Of a DNA stretch of 64,000 nucleotides, positions 26,470-37,713 are shown one piece after another. This DNA is from Plotosus lineatus. Lineage: Eukaryota; Chordata; Actinopteri; Siluriformes; Plotosidae. Numbering within the stretch: position 1 is the first letter of the stretch; each line of letters begins with the position of its first letter. Position numbers and translations under genes: made by a program. The stretch covers positions 33,525,001 to 33,589,000 of the forward strand of contig CM045733.1 of assembly GCA_024760905.1 (NCBI GenBank), read 5' to 3'. The notes under the pieces are model-generated. The model did not search any database and was not told the DNA's origin. It saw only the letters and a program-made list of their open reading frames with translations.

Positions 26470-28079
26470 ACAATGTGCTGAGAAATAAAAAATAATTCTC
26501 TTCTGACCAATCAGAAGTGATCATTTAACTGCACGGTGGTATAACTAGTTATTAAAACATGATGGCCTTTTGTTTATTTGTTCTCAGTTTTATTGTCGTT
26601 GATTTTGTCCGCCAGTCATTCTGGGATTTTGGCTGACCTTCAGTCCTGAATTAATTTTAAATCCCTCTCTGCTTTTCACTCTCTGTACAATTTCTGCCTG
26701 TTTTTCTGTCTGTCTTTTAAACTGATCACCAGTTACACTTGGTGTATTTTTCTCGCCTTGCCAAGTTTGCATGGAAGGAACAGTCCTTTTAGACGGCACG
26801 CTCACACAGGCGCTGCGCCGTGACATGGTTTTTGCATCGCCTGCCGGGGGCTGTGAGCTGGAAACCACCCCACTGTTTGAGTTAATGAAAGAGCAACTTA
26901 TCTCTCTTTGCTTCTGGCAGAACAGGCTGTCCTGAAGAAGCCTTTCTTATTGGAGGAAAAATAAAACTTGATGTGTTGTGCAGCATTGTCAGAGTCAGAG
27001 GGCAAATGTGGGACTTGCAAAGAATGACACAATTACTGATGTCATCACATAGATATCGGGGTGCACACCCTGGCTTACAGGGGTTTATATGGTCAGGTAT
27101 AGTGAGAAAAGAGCAGGACGAGTTTGAGGAAGACGTGACTAGTCTTCACATATGTGATATTTCGGTCGAATGTACAACCGAAAGGGCAGAAGTCTGACCT
27201 TTTTCCGGGATACAGGGGCTCAGATAAAAAATAAATTAATTAATTAAAAATGGCCGAGTTGGCATTTTGTCTCCGCTGGAAGGCAAGTACAGGAAAATAA
27301 ATCTGATTCATAGCAGACTAGATGTGCATAGCAACATAAAAACCTTCATTCGAATGCTCTGCATGAAGTGTTCTGCCCCAGTGTTTATAAACTAAGCTCC
27401 ATTACTGCCCTAGTTGAAAAATTGTGTTCAAACAATTCTATTAAGTACAAAATGTGTGTGTGGGGTGGGGGTTTGGGGGTGGGGGGGGGGGTTCGGGGGG
27501 GTTCCCCCTGCCCCACAAAAAGTCTTAGGATGTGCTGAAGACTTTATAGAGTGGTTAAGTTTTTTGTGGGTTTTTTTGGTAGGTCTTCCAAGAAAACTAC
27601 TTTCTGTGACTTTATAATAATTTTCGTACAGGTTCTCCATTTAGTCTGGATGTGCACCTCAGCTGCATGCATCAAAGCTGAGAATAAAAAATTCTCTGCA
27701 ACAAGTAAGCTTCACTGTTTCACTTCTTCAAAGAGAAATGACCCGAGATGAAAAGCAGCTCTACATCCTCACCTCCCACACACTAGATCAACCATGGAAA
27801 GTTGTAACAAGTGGAAGTAATATTGAGCCAGAATATGACTGCAGCCGTCCATGGGGAATCGCATGAGTCCTTCATTATTACCTCAATTATTTTATGTCAG
27901 ATGCAGTGACGAGAACTGTGGCAGCTTTGAAATGTTTACTCGACACTCAGGCGGGATTTAAGAGTGCAGTCATTGATTCTAATCCAGGAGACCTTTTTTT
28001 TTTTTCAAATTCAGCAAATATCTCCTCAAGTTCTGCTAGCTGTTCACTCTGTGTTTACACCGAATTAAACGGGGGGGGG

Positions 28080-28148
28080 GGGGGCAGTGACCTTGTGGGG
28101 ACTCGAATCCCCAACCTTAGGATCAGCAATCCTGTGCCCTAACCACTA

Positions 28149-28149
<1 letters not shown>
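28080..28149 (-). mobile_element. SINE family A head fragment
   Basis: Only the tRNA-like head remains (ACTCGAATCCCCAACC, CCTAACCACTAGA), between a G run and a 38-bp CA repeat (28151-28188). Confidence 0.75.
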
Positions 28150-28194
<45 letters not shown>

Positions 28195-29467
28195 TATATA
28201 CTTGGCAATTAGACATTTTGACAGCAATTGAAATGATATGGACATTGTTTGAGAGTTTTGCTGGTCATGTTTCGCACACGTCACAGTCTATTTTTATCTT
28301 GTGCGATTTTGACACAGTGCAATATTTAAACTGTAGAAAAGGCAATATGGCAGCTTCCATGACAATGAAATATTGCTTGAAAAATTATGAAAAATAAATT
28401 AAAGTTTGCATACTACTAAGTTCTGTTGCTGTTATCATAATTTTACTTATATCTATATTTAGCTTGTTTTTCTTGTTTAATATTTAAAAAGTGCAAGAGA
28501 ACACTTAAAAAAAAGTTTGCATTCAGTAGTGATCGACAGCCCTCCTAAGAACCGACAATGTTGCAATAGCATCAATTCAAGCCAAGCCTTGTGCATTGTG
28601 TGAGACGTGCAATAAATGGCTTAAAAACATCACAAAATTTATCACAAAATCTACAAATTGTTCCATTAAATAAACCAGAAAGAAAGCCCAAAAACTCATA
28701 GGGTGATTAATTGGTTTTCATCAGGATCTCGGTACAAGGATTGACGTTAGGTTCAAATCTTTCTCTCGAATCATTGACTTGAAATGAATGTGGGGTTCTG
28801 GGCTAATTTTCTATTTTAGTGCTGCTTCTCTAATTTTATCTCCATCTGGATTGGCCATGTCAGGGATTTTCTGCATCCTCCTCTGATGAAGTATTAATGT
28901 ATTTTGTACCACAATTATCTGGTGTTTTGCACCAAACTCAGCGGGCATTTCTATGCAGGTGCACAGGACAAAAACGATGTTTGCTGCAATGTGCTTTCAA
29001 AATTTTTTTGATTTTTATGGTCTTATTTATGCCAGCACATTTGCTCATGTTCATGTTAATGTTGTTGTACAAAAGATTGGTCCACAATAGCTTGAATGCA
29101 CACACTGAGTAAATATAAAAGTTGTTGTGTTTTAAGCATTCACTTTCTGATTAAATAATCAGTACACTCTTTATGCTTTTATTCACTAAACCAGATCACC
29201 AGATAAACCAGATCTCTTTCCATGCAAATTTTACTACTGAGTCTGATCATTGAGGAGACCGGGGCTGTAGTAGTGCTACGCTAATCCAGTCTGAAGAGTT
29301 GCTCCTTTAATGCTAATCTTCACAAGGAGTTAAAGTTAACATTACTTTGTGAAAAGGAATACAACCAAAACCCTCTTCCTTTTACCTCACCCTCACTGAA
29401 ATTTAAGGTGACAATTTCATTTCAAGTTGCATTTCAAATAGTACCTGCAGTGGCCAGTCAGCCCCCA

Positions 29468-29607
29468 GTGCAGCTACCTGGGTTATCAAAGGCTGGCCAT
29501 GTCTCTCACTGTCTATGGTGAGAGGTGTAAAAGAGCCGTTGCTGACTTTCATGAAGAAGGACTTGAACCCCCAACCTTAGGATTACCACCAGACCACCAC
29601 TGTCCTG
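29468..29607. mobile_element. rearranged SINE family A fragment
   Basis: The body is in plus orientation (GTGCAGCTACCTGGGTTATC to GCTGACTTTCATG), followed directly by the head in minus orientation (TTGAACCCCCAACCTTAGG to CCACCACTGTCC). The two halves point toward each other. Confidence 0.75.
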
Positions 29608-30341
29608 CATAGTTTTTATTATTTGTAGTTGTAGTTTAGTGTTTAGTAACTACCATTTCCTGTATGTTAGTCTGAAAGTCCCTTATTGTTTGAACACGGA
29701 CATAAAAGCCCCCCTTTTTATAGCATTACTGCCCTTTTATGGGGCCGTCATTGAGATTATTTCATTAAGTTATTATTTCCATTATTAAAGATTTCGTTAA
29801 TTATACCTAATTCCCATTGTTATGTATACTGTAACCCACAATTACACGACCACCGCCAACCTCAGGGACGACCTCCCACATTGTTTCGCACATACGTATT
29901 GTATTCGGGGCAGGGGAGTTCAGTCACTCATGATTACCTAGTGATCACGTTAAAGAAGCATGTGCCACACAACCCGAGCTTGGCCAATTAGTTCCAGTGG
30001 TCAGCTATAGATGCCTGTGTGCATCAATCTGAATTCAAGATCAGTCTGATCTCCAGGATTGCTGCAGCACCAGTTGGGAGAGACTATTGCTCTTTCTAGG
30101 ATCGGTTAAACCCACAAATATGAAATTGAACACCTGCAAGCCAAACACAGCCTGCTGCCTCGTTTTCTCTTGGACATGGACAGCTGCAAAAACGAAATTA
30201 TCTGATAGAACAATGAGCTTTGATTTTCTTATGGTGGGTCGCTGTGTTTGTAGCAGAAGTTTCTTTAAACATTACAGTGGGAGAGTGAATAACGTTTGCA
30301 AATAAAGACTTATTGAGCGGAGCACCATGGATAAAGGATAA

Positions 30342-30375
<34 letters not shown>

Positions 30376-31977
30376 ATGAATTAGTCTAGAAGCCAAAGCA
30401 GAGACCTCTAGACCAAAGAGAATGTGCTAATACAGTCCACATTTGCCATAAGTAACAAAAACAGAAAACAAACAAACAAACATGCCTATTCAGCCAACTG
30501 GCATCTCCCTACCCTGTGGCGATTCTCACTCTTACTATGATAAATGATGATGTCTTTGATTCTTTCAGCAAAGTCATACATTTTACAGAGTAAGCAATTC
30601 ACAACTAAATTACTAGTTATATTCTTGTGTTATTAGAAAGTTATCTAATCCTACAGTTTCCAAATGGTGTACTTTACACGTTAAGACTAAGACTGTGTGT
30701 TTGGTCACCTCATTTTTATTCCCTTCTATAAACAAGTTATTATAAAATTAATTAATGTTGAAATACTTAGGATATGTTTATGGGGTTTGAAAGTTCCCAT
30801 GAAAACTTTTGAAGTACTTTTAAGGGAAATCATATAGGAGCTCTGCTTTTAGGCACTACACAAATCTCTATATTAAAACATCAGTGAAATTTATCATAAT
30901 ATCAACTTGTAAATAAAGCTGGCACCAAAGAAAATGGAACCATTCTGGTTGTGTATTTATGTAGCACGTATAAGTACAAATTTCATGGAATGAAAAAAGG
31001 AAGTGGAAGAGACACCAGCTTTCATTGGTTTGTATTTCCGTTTTTCGTATGGTTTCAAAGATGTGTTTCTGCTGCCGTGTCTTGAAAGAATTCAGAAATA
31101 CCTTGGGTGATCATTTGCTTTTTAACGATTGAGCTTGAGGCTAAAATGCATTATTCAGTGTAGTGACCTACAAAAATGTTGAAGGAATAAATGGATGAGA
31201 TTGTGTTCTCAGGAAGGATAATGTATGATTATTGGCTGCTCATTAAGTTAGGAGGAATCAACACAAAATAATTCAGATATATCTCTGATAGGAATGATAC
31301 ATTAAATTTAAAGACTGAAATTTCGTCATCAGTGCCCATGCCAGTGAAATTCAACGATTATGGATCTTTTCATCTGTTTATGAGTTTAATATATTTTTTT
31401 CTGGTAATCAAATGCAAAGTATCTCCACACTGCTGCTTTCTGTTGTTTTTAAACAAGTCTATGAGTTGCTGTTGTTGTGGCACTTCCGTTGCAGCAATCT
31501 CCATGGGTGGTTGTTAGTATTTTCAGCCCGGGACGCAAATTTTTCTCTCCTTGGCATGTTTTCTTTGAATACAACACTTGGAGGGCTGCCTGTTTCCCCT
31601 GCCAATTTTGGAAGAGTTGTAATTCCTGGTACCTACAGTATTGTAGTAATTGTCTACTGTCACATTTTGGCATCAACTTAGTGTCATTTCTTATGACCTT
31701 AGTTATGCAATACCACAGATCTCATGTGTCTCACTATATATGTATCTGTATACTTTGAGAGTTTGTGTGTGTTAAACTCCAGGACCTGTGCAGAGCAAAC
31801 GAATATAGTATTTTCACTGTGAGATATGGTAATGACCCTCAGCTGGAAAACAGCTCCTAGAGGATGTAAAGCTATGCCCAAGAGCCCTGTGTTGATGTGA
31901 GTGATCTGACTGTCTGGAGACAAACTGGCTCAAGTGGAGGTTATAGAAAACTCCAAGCAGGAAGTAGAATTGAAGTA

Positions 31978-32642
31978 CAGTCAGCCCCCTACTTACGAAA
32001 CCCCCTTGGTATGAAAATTTTGGGTTACGAAAAACATTTTCCTAGGTTTTTGTCCCCGGGATACGAAAACAACCTCCTCTTACGAAAAGCGCCATATGCG
32101 CCATTCAAAATTCAAACGCGCCAATCAAAATTTCACACGATGCGCGAGTTGCTCTCTCATTGGCTTTCTCCCAACATCCCACCCAGCTGGCCTCCCATTG
32201 GCCAGGAGGCAGCTGACGTTACCCATACTTCCTGTACCCATACTTCTTGTTTGTCACACGCGTGAAGGAGAGTTGACTGTTGGCTTGTTTTGAGATTGAT
32301 CAAGCAGCGTTATATTTCGTTATCGCTGAAACCCCTCGACAATCGGGACCATATTAAACCAGAAGGAGACCTTAAAGCGGAAATACAGTGACGGAGGCGA
32401 TTATTTCGGCACAATATTAAAACAGAGTGCTCCGTGGGAGAAGACCTCCGATCTCGCAAGGAAGCAAGTTAATATTGAATGAGGACCTCTGATCTTTCAA
32501 ACAGGTACTGTAATTCCGCTTTAAATAAAACATTCCATCCATTTAAACATTTAAATAGAACTGTTATGTCAGCTGCGCGTTGCGTGTGGGCGTGGCCCGA
32601 GTTTTGTGTATGTGTGTGTGTGTGTGCGTGTGTGTGAGACAG

Positions 32643-32685
<43 letters not shown>

Positions 32686-33131
32686 AGGAGGCTTAACTGT
32701 TTAGTTTTTAGTTTTGTTTTTAAGTTGTTTAATTCAGTAAATGTTTAATAAATATGGCACTTTGTTTAATAAATGTGAGCAAAACACGTCTCATCTGGAC
32801 CTCCAATCACTCAAGGAATCAAGTTAAAGTTGAGTTTGGACCTCCGATCTGTCAAGCAGGGAATGCGCTTTGAATTCCACGTCTTAAAATGCTCCGGCAT
32901 CCTGCTTGTGGGCGTGACCCGCAGCGCCACAATAAATTTTCTTTTACTTTCTAACACATATTTCATGCAAAATTGGTGTACTTTTATACATTTTAAAGGG
33001 TTTATGGGGTAGTCTTCGGAGCCTTGGAACGAATCAGGCGTTTACATGTAAAATGAGCCCCTACTTACGAAACTGCCGCGTTACAAAAAAGGCGCTGGAA
33101 CGGATTAATTTCATAAGTAGGGGGCCGACTG
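31978..33131 (+). mobile_element. Tigger/pogo-like non-autonomous element, family 3
   Basis: 1154 bp between TA sites, with ends CAGTCAGCCCCCTACTTACG and, inward from the right, CAGTCGGCCCCCTACTTATG. It contains a TG repeat (32611-32634) and a GA repeat (32646-32682). Its interior is homologous to family 2 (shared CTGGCCTCCCATTGGC and GGAACGAATCAGGC) although the termini differ. Confidence 0.8.
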
Positions 33132-33511
33132 TATGGAACTCTCTTGTTTTTGTTAAAATGTTAAAATTCAGATTATACTGACTTGAAGAAATGAACATGA
33201 ATGAATTGTAAATTTCTGAATACACACAAAATTCCCAACAAATTAATTCCTGAGAGCTGCACAGAACAAACTGATAACAAAATCAAAATGGTTTGTTAAT
33301 TTATCATTAACACATCACAGCAAATGCTGAAGGAATATTAAAAAAGGTTTTACCAGATGAATAACGAACTCCCTGCACTCTCTGTTTGACACATGAATAT
33401 AAACCAGTCATGGCACTTTGTACACACTAACCACAGACTGAACAACTTTTCCTACCCATCACATTGCGTGAGTTCCGAAGATGCCCAGCAACTTTTTTTT
33501 TTTTTTTTTGG

Positions 33512-33900
33512 TGGGGTTGGAGTAGATGCCCCGGAAGCAGCCATGGTTCCATCTCCAGCACCCTCAGCTACACCCGAAGAAGCAGCTGCATATAAAGAAG
33601 CCTCAAAGTCTAAGTCTTCCAGTCCCAGTTCTTCTCGAATCTCCAACAGAAACGTCTATGATTCCTTCCAATGTGTCAACTGCATCCACACTCTCCATAA
33701 TTCCAGCAGCAAAGCCCAAGAAGCCCAGGCCCATGAAGAAAGAACTCAAGCTCAGGAGTGTAGAAGATGAACAAAAATATGCTGAGCAAGAAATTACTTG
33801 GCTTGAGATGGATGAATGAGGCCGTAAAAGTAACTCGCCTCAGTCTTACTTTGGGTTGAGCAACAACGAACAGGAACTTATTAAAATGAATTATAATTCA
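33512..33900 (+). pseudogene. unrecognised protein-like remnant with a frameshift and an in-frame stop
   Basis: After a run of 19 T at 33490, one frame reads VDAPEAAMVPSPAPSATPEE and EASKSKSSSPSSSR. A shift near 33640 leads to SPTETSMIPSNVSTAST, then KPKKPRPMKKELKLRSVEDE and QKYAEQEITWLEMDE. A TGA at 33817 follows, but the same frame continues protein-like: GRKSNSPQSYFGLSNNEQEL. There is no intron signal. It could be a fragment of a processed pseudogene of a large low-complexity protein; I do not recognise the parent. Confidence 0.4.
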
Positions 33901-33906
33901 AAAGGT

Positions 33907-34017
33907 GTTCAGGGTGTACCCCGCCTTCGACAGATGTGGGCTTGGATAGGATTCGGCCTCCCTGCAAACCTAATATGGATAGTAGTTTGGCTAATAAGTG
34001 AGAATGAGTGAGTAATA
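33907..34017 (+). mobile_element. SINE family B, 3' part, diverged
   Basis: TCAGGGTGTACCCCGCCTTC and a degraded tail ending GAATGAGTGAGT. Confidence 0.6.
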
Positions 34018-34689
34018 AAGATCCAGCATTTCAAGAATGAATGAGGCATCTTAAAGGTTGTTGGCGTAATATCTGCCGTCATCGCTTTGAAATAAAATGG
34101 AACTCTGAATGCTAGATGCCTAAATGTGTACATGTGGTGATCTGTAGGATGTACACCACTGCTGAATGTGAAAGGCTTAAACCATTCATATCCCCCTGCC
34201 AAAAAATAAATAAATTAGTGAATTGGTTTTGTTTCGTGTTTTTATTCCTGAATGAGCCTTTAAACCTAACACACATGGTCAGTGACTTATCAAATTTCTT
34301 AATATTTAAATTAAGTAAGATTTAAAATATTCATGCCCCAAATTACAACAAATAAAATACCTTAATATCTTATAAAAACAAGATTAAGTTGGCGTTGACT
34401 TTCACCTATTAAATAATATTTTAGGGTAAAACTGAAGAGCGTGATGCATAAATTAACATGCACTTCATCAAAATGAAGTGGTTTTGTATATATGGGGATA
34501 AATTAAGGTACCATATTCATCGTAATAAGCACCCTGTTCCAACCTGCCCCCACCCCCCACCCCCCGTTTTTGATCTTGTGTCTAATAACCGTCCATGTGT
34601 ACTGAGAGCAAAATGGTTGATCAAACTTACCAATTTTATTCGATCAGTCTCTGTAATCATAAAATTCTTTAATTTATAAAATTAAAACT

Positions 34690-35372
34690 GTAATTCATAA
34701 AATTTTCCAGGGACGGAGTTCAGTGGGGTAACAGTTGTGGGAAACAAGGTGTTCCTAAACCATCTGATTTGTTGGGCAGGATGAGTGGAGACCCTGAGAA
34801 TGCTGCATGCCCGGCGAAGACATCTCTTCTTGCGGACATCCTCAATAGCAGGAAGTGGTGTACCTGTGATGAATTGGGTCATTTTCACCACCTGCTGCAG
34901 TTCCTTGTGGTCAGAGAGAAATTCCCTTACCAGACTGTAACACAGTTGGTCAGGATCCTTTATCTTTCTATCAGGATCTTTCAAAGTTACTGAGGGTGGA
35001 AGCAGACAGGTGCCTCTTCATCAGCGTCCTCAAGAACAGGTGCTGATGGGCCTTCTTGAGCAGGCTGGAGGTGTTGATTGACCAGGACAGGTTCTCTGAG
35101 ATGTGGGTCCCAGGAATTTGAAGCTGAAGACACATTTGACAGTCATGCCTTTGATATGGGCAGGATCACGAATGTCCCCCTTTTTCTTCCTGAAGTTCAC
35201 AATGAGCTCCTTGGTTTTGCTGGTGTTCATAAGCAGTTGCTGTCAGCACACCATGCAGCTAGGTGCTTTACCTCTGCCCTGTAGTCAGACTCATCACTGT
35301 CTCTGATTAGTCCGATCACCGTGGTGTCATCTGCAATCTTTATGATGGAGTTGGATCCCTACCAAGGCCTAT
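34690..35372 (-). mobile_element. L2/CR1 (Rex1-like) LINE 3' fragment
   Basis: Minus-strand frames give NTSKTKELIVNFRKKKGDI, VFSFKFLGP, then LQQVVKMTQFITGTPLPAIE and KRCLRRACSILR. These are the RT thumb and C-terminal motifs of CR1/L2-type LINEs. It is truncated at 5' near 35372 and broken by frameshifts; it differs from the copy at 18.5-20.1 kb. Confidence 0.75.
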
Positions 35373-36275
35373 AGTTGCATAAAGAAAGCGAATCATCACA
35401 GTTCTTTCAACGTAAACTTTATGACTTCTTTTATTCAGATAGCACAGTTTCCACGCTTGCTTGCATTGGTTTATAGGGAGAACTTTCCACTAGCAAGATG
35501 GAAATAGAAGCTGTTGTTGTGTCTGAGGTAGGAAAGTGAATGAGGCGGAGGTTTTTTATTGCATATTATTTTTTATTAATTTTAATGCATTTTTCGAAGG
35601 AATGAAGTCTCTCAAATTAAAATTACAGTTTTGTCTATGTTTAAAGCTTATCAATCTTTTTGAACGTATCAACACTGATATATTTTAGAAAATTCATGAC
35701 ATAAAGAATGAAAATGTGTTTTTACAAGTCATATCACATCAGGACCAGCTGAGAGTCCCTTCTAACAAAATGGACTCAATATTATCAACTATTACAGGTT
35801 TTTAAATGGCTCACATTTTGTATCCACTTTTGTGCTTTTCTTTAAATTATCATCATGCAAGAATTTAACTGGCCATTAAAGGATTATCGAAATCAAAAAT
35901 TTATTCCATATCATCATAGCATGCTTTATTCAGTAATTCAAGGTATTTTGTTCTTTTGTTTTGTTGAACTACAAAATAAATTATTCTGAATGAAACTTAT
36001 TACTGCAATTTCAATCTGAGGTTTTAGGTTTTTGTCACTTTGTATATTCATCCTTTATCCACATTCTAAGTGCTTTTTTGTAAAGTGGGGGGGTGTGTTT
36101 TTCAGTTTTTAATGGTTTTATCTAAAAAGACGTCAATAACAATGTAGAAAAAGAGAGACGGTAAAGCTGGGGCTCATGAAAACCTCCTGCTTACCAGAGC
36201 TTAACGGCTCATTTTCTCCTGCTTCAATTTCAGTGTGCAGTTGGATTTCCTCCCTCATCACTTACAGTGGGGAAG

Positions 36276-36277
<2 letters not shown>

Positions 36278-36336
<59 letters not shown>

Positions 36337-36357
36337 CGTGCGTGCGTGTGCGCGTGT
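36278..36357 (+). repeat. TG repeat with CG-containing end
   Basis: About 80 bp of GT units, ending in TGCG units. No gene nearby. Confidence 0.95.
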
Positions 36358-36527
36358 ACCTCAGAAAACTTGTCACTACATATAATTGATGGTTGTAGTC
36401 TCACTGTAGCTTGCTGTGTACAGCATTTTTTTTCCTGTATATCATGATCTTTCTTCAAGGGTTGGATCTGCTTTACTTTTATTTGCTCAATAAAAATAAC
36501 TTTTGTACCATAAGTGTTGAGAATGAA

Positions 36528-36690
36528 GTGGCTCAGTGATTAAGGCTTTGGGTTACTAATCGGAAGGTCATGACGTTAAATCCCAGCATTGCACAGCTGC
36601 CACAGCTGTGTACACAAGGAAATCCTATAAGGTGCCTCTTAACAAGCCAATAGCTGATGTGTGAAATCTTAAGTTATTAGTCCATTTTAG
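36528..36690 (+). mobile_element. SINE family D (tRNA-derived)
   Basis: Head AAGTGGCTCAGTGATTAAGG, TTACTAATCGGAAGGTCATG and the box-B-like GACGTTAAATCCC. The body is diverged. This head type is common in catfish-like genomes as I recall. Confidence 0.65.
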
Positions 36691-36943
36691 CTGAATACAC
36701 ATGGTTCCTGGAAAACTATCCTAGCTCACAGACTTGGTATCTCTCATTCACCTACCACACAACTTGTTTTGTTTCTGTGTTTTTGTTTACAGTAACAGGA
36801 CTGCATGGCCATAGGAACGGCAAAATAACTTGGCAGTGCACTATCTATTCATAGAAAGTGGAAAACTCTTAGATCCAGTGTTAGAGAAATGGAGAAGAAA
36901 AGCATATGATTCCAAGAGAGACAAAACTAGTGCCTGCACACTT

Positions 36944-36944
<1 letters not shown>

Positions 36945-36983
<39 letters not shown>

Positions 36984-36985
36984 CG
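36945..36985 (+). repeat. CT/CA repeat
   Basis: TC units followed by ACAC; upstream of candidate exon 1. Confidence 0.9.
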
Positions 36986-37204
36986 CAGGCAGAATGAGAA
37001 AGAGAGATAGAGAGATGGAATATGCACAACATGTTTGAAGTTAAAATGTACAAATTTTTCACTGATCTCTTATCAGTGTCTGTGTTGATGGTTGCCACCT
37101 TGGTTTGGAGATAGTTCATCTGGCATGAAATGTAAACATCTTTTGCCACCAAATGGCGATGTTTCCAGGCCGCAGATTATCATGCCCAGTGCAGAAGTAA
37201 GCAA

Positions 37205-37285
37205 ATGGGTTCAGCATCACATCCTTGGTTCTGGTTTGTTCTAAGTGATAACTCTGTATTTGCTTATGCTTATTTTCTATGGCTG
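37205..37285 (+). CDS. ptpro: candidate ptpro exon 1 (start codon and signal peptide)
   Basis: An ATG at 37205 opens 27 codons beginning MGSASHPW and ending in the hydrophobic stretch VFAYAYFLWL, followed at once by a strong donor (CTG|gtaagtg, exon end 37285). The phase is 0, which matches the acceptor of exon 2, so the junction reads LWL-TAMSFK. PTPRO proteins also carry Thr-Ala at the end of the signal region. An in-frame TAA at 37133 lies upstream, and 37205 is the first in-frame ATG after it. Against the call: there is no positive charge near the start, the base at -3 is C, the implied intron is only 148 bp and mostly a TG repeat, and first introns of this gene are large in mammals. The true exon 1 may lie farther upstream. 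Confidence 0.35.
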
Positions 37286-37307
37286 GTAAGTGAATGGGAC
37301 CCCATTA

Positions 37308-37309
<2 letters not shown>

Positions 37310-37371
<62 letters not shown>
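37310..37371 (+). repeat. TG dinucleotide repeat (31 units) next to ptpro exon 2
   Basis: An uninterrupted TG run that ends 62 bp before the exon 2 acceptor region. It would occupy almost half of the 148-bp intron if the candidate exon 1 is real. Confidence 0.95.
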
Positions 37372-37373
<2 letters not shown>

Positions 37374-37433
37374 AAAAAAATAAAAACTAACTGGAAGGAA
37401 TCTGTGAATGTTTTGTGTTTGCCTTCTTTTCAG

Positions 37434-37713
37434 ACTGCCATGTCATTTAAGGTGACATTACAGAATGACAACTGCATAACAATGACTCTGGAACCCTCGG
37501 ATCTGAGAGACAACATCACCATGTATGCTGCCAGGATATCAGGAGAGCCTCATATTCACACCCTTCACTTCCAGAGGAGCAGCAATGGCCAACTGGCTCC
37601 TGTCACCCTTCTTTATAACACTACCTACCATGGGCTCTGTTACACCATCAGCCTCCTTTTACCAAACAGCTCCATGTGGACCAAACCGGTCAAGACTGTG
37701 ACTCTGCTCACAA
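37434..37713 (+). CDS. ptpro: ptpro exon 2 (start of mature ectodomain)
   Basis: The acceptor is ccttcttttcag and the donor is a|gtgagc. The exon gives 93 codons plus one base, so exon 3 begins by completing AAG (Lys). It begins [10 protein letters not shown] and contains [13 protein letters not shown] and [14 protein letters not shown], matching the N-terminal segment of PTPRO. Three sequons are visible (NIT, NTT, NSS). The start is phase 0. A 62-bp TG repeat ends 62 bp before the exon, and translations that start inside that repeat are artefacts. Confidence 0.93.

Larger units (their letters stand above)
26470..31977. other. unassigned sequence with SINE fragments
   Basis: Includes a G-rich run (27458-27502), CA repeats at 28151-28188 and 30343-30370, and the SINE pieces at 28080 and 29468. 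The minus-strand frame 26868-26590 (MVSSSQPPAGDAKTMSRRSA) is not recognised. No host exon is seen. Confidence 0.45.
35373..37204. other. sequence upstream of ptpro exons, no gene recognised
   Basis: AT-rich, with a SINE at 36528 and repeats at 36278 and 36945. No promoter could be placed. If exon 1 is at 37205, the promoter should be here; otherwise this is intron 1. Confidence 0.45.
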
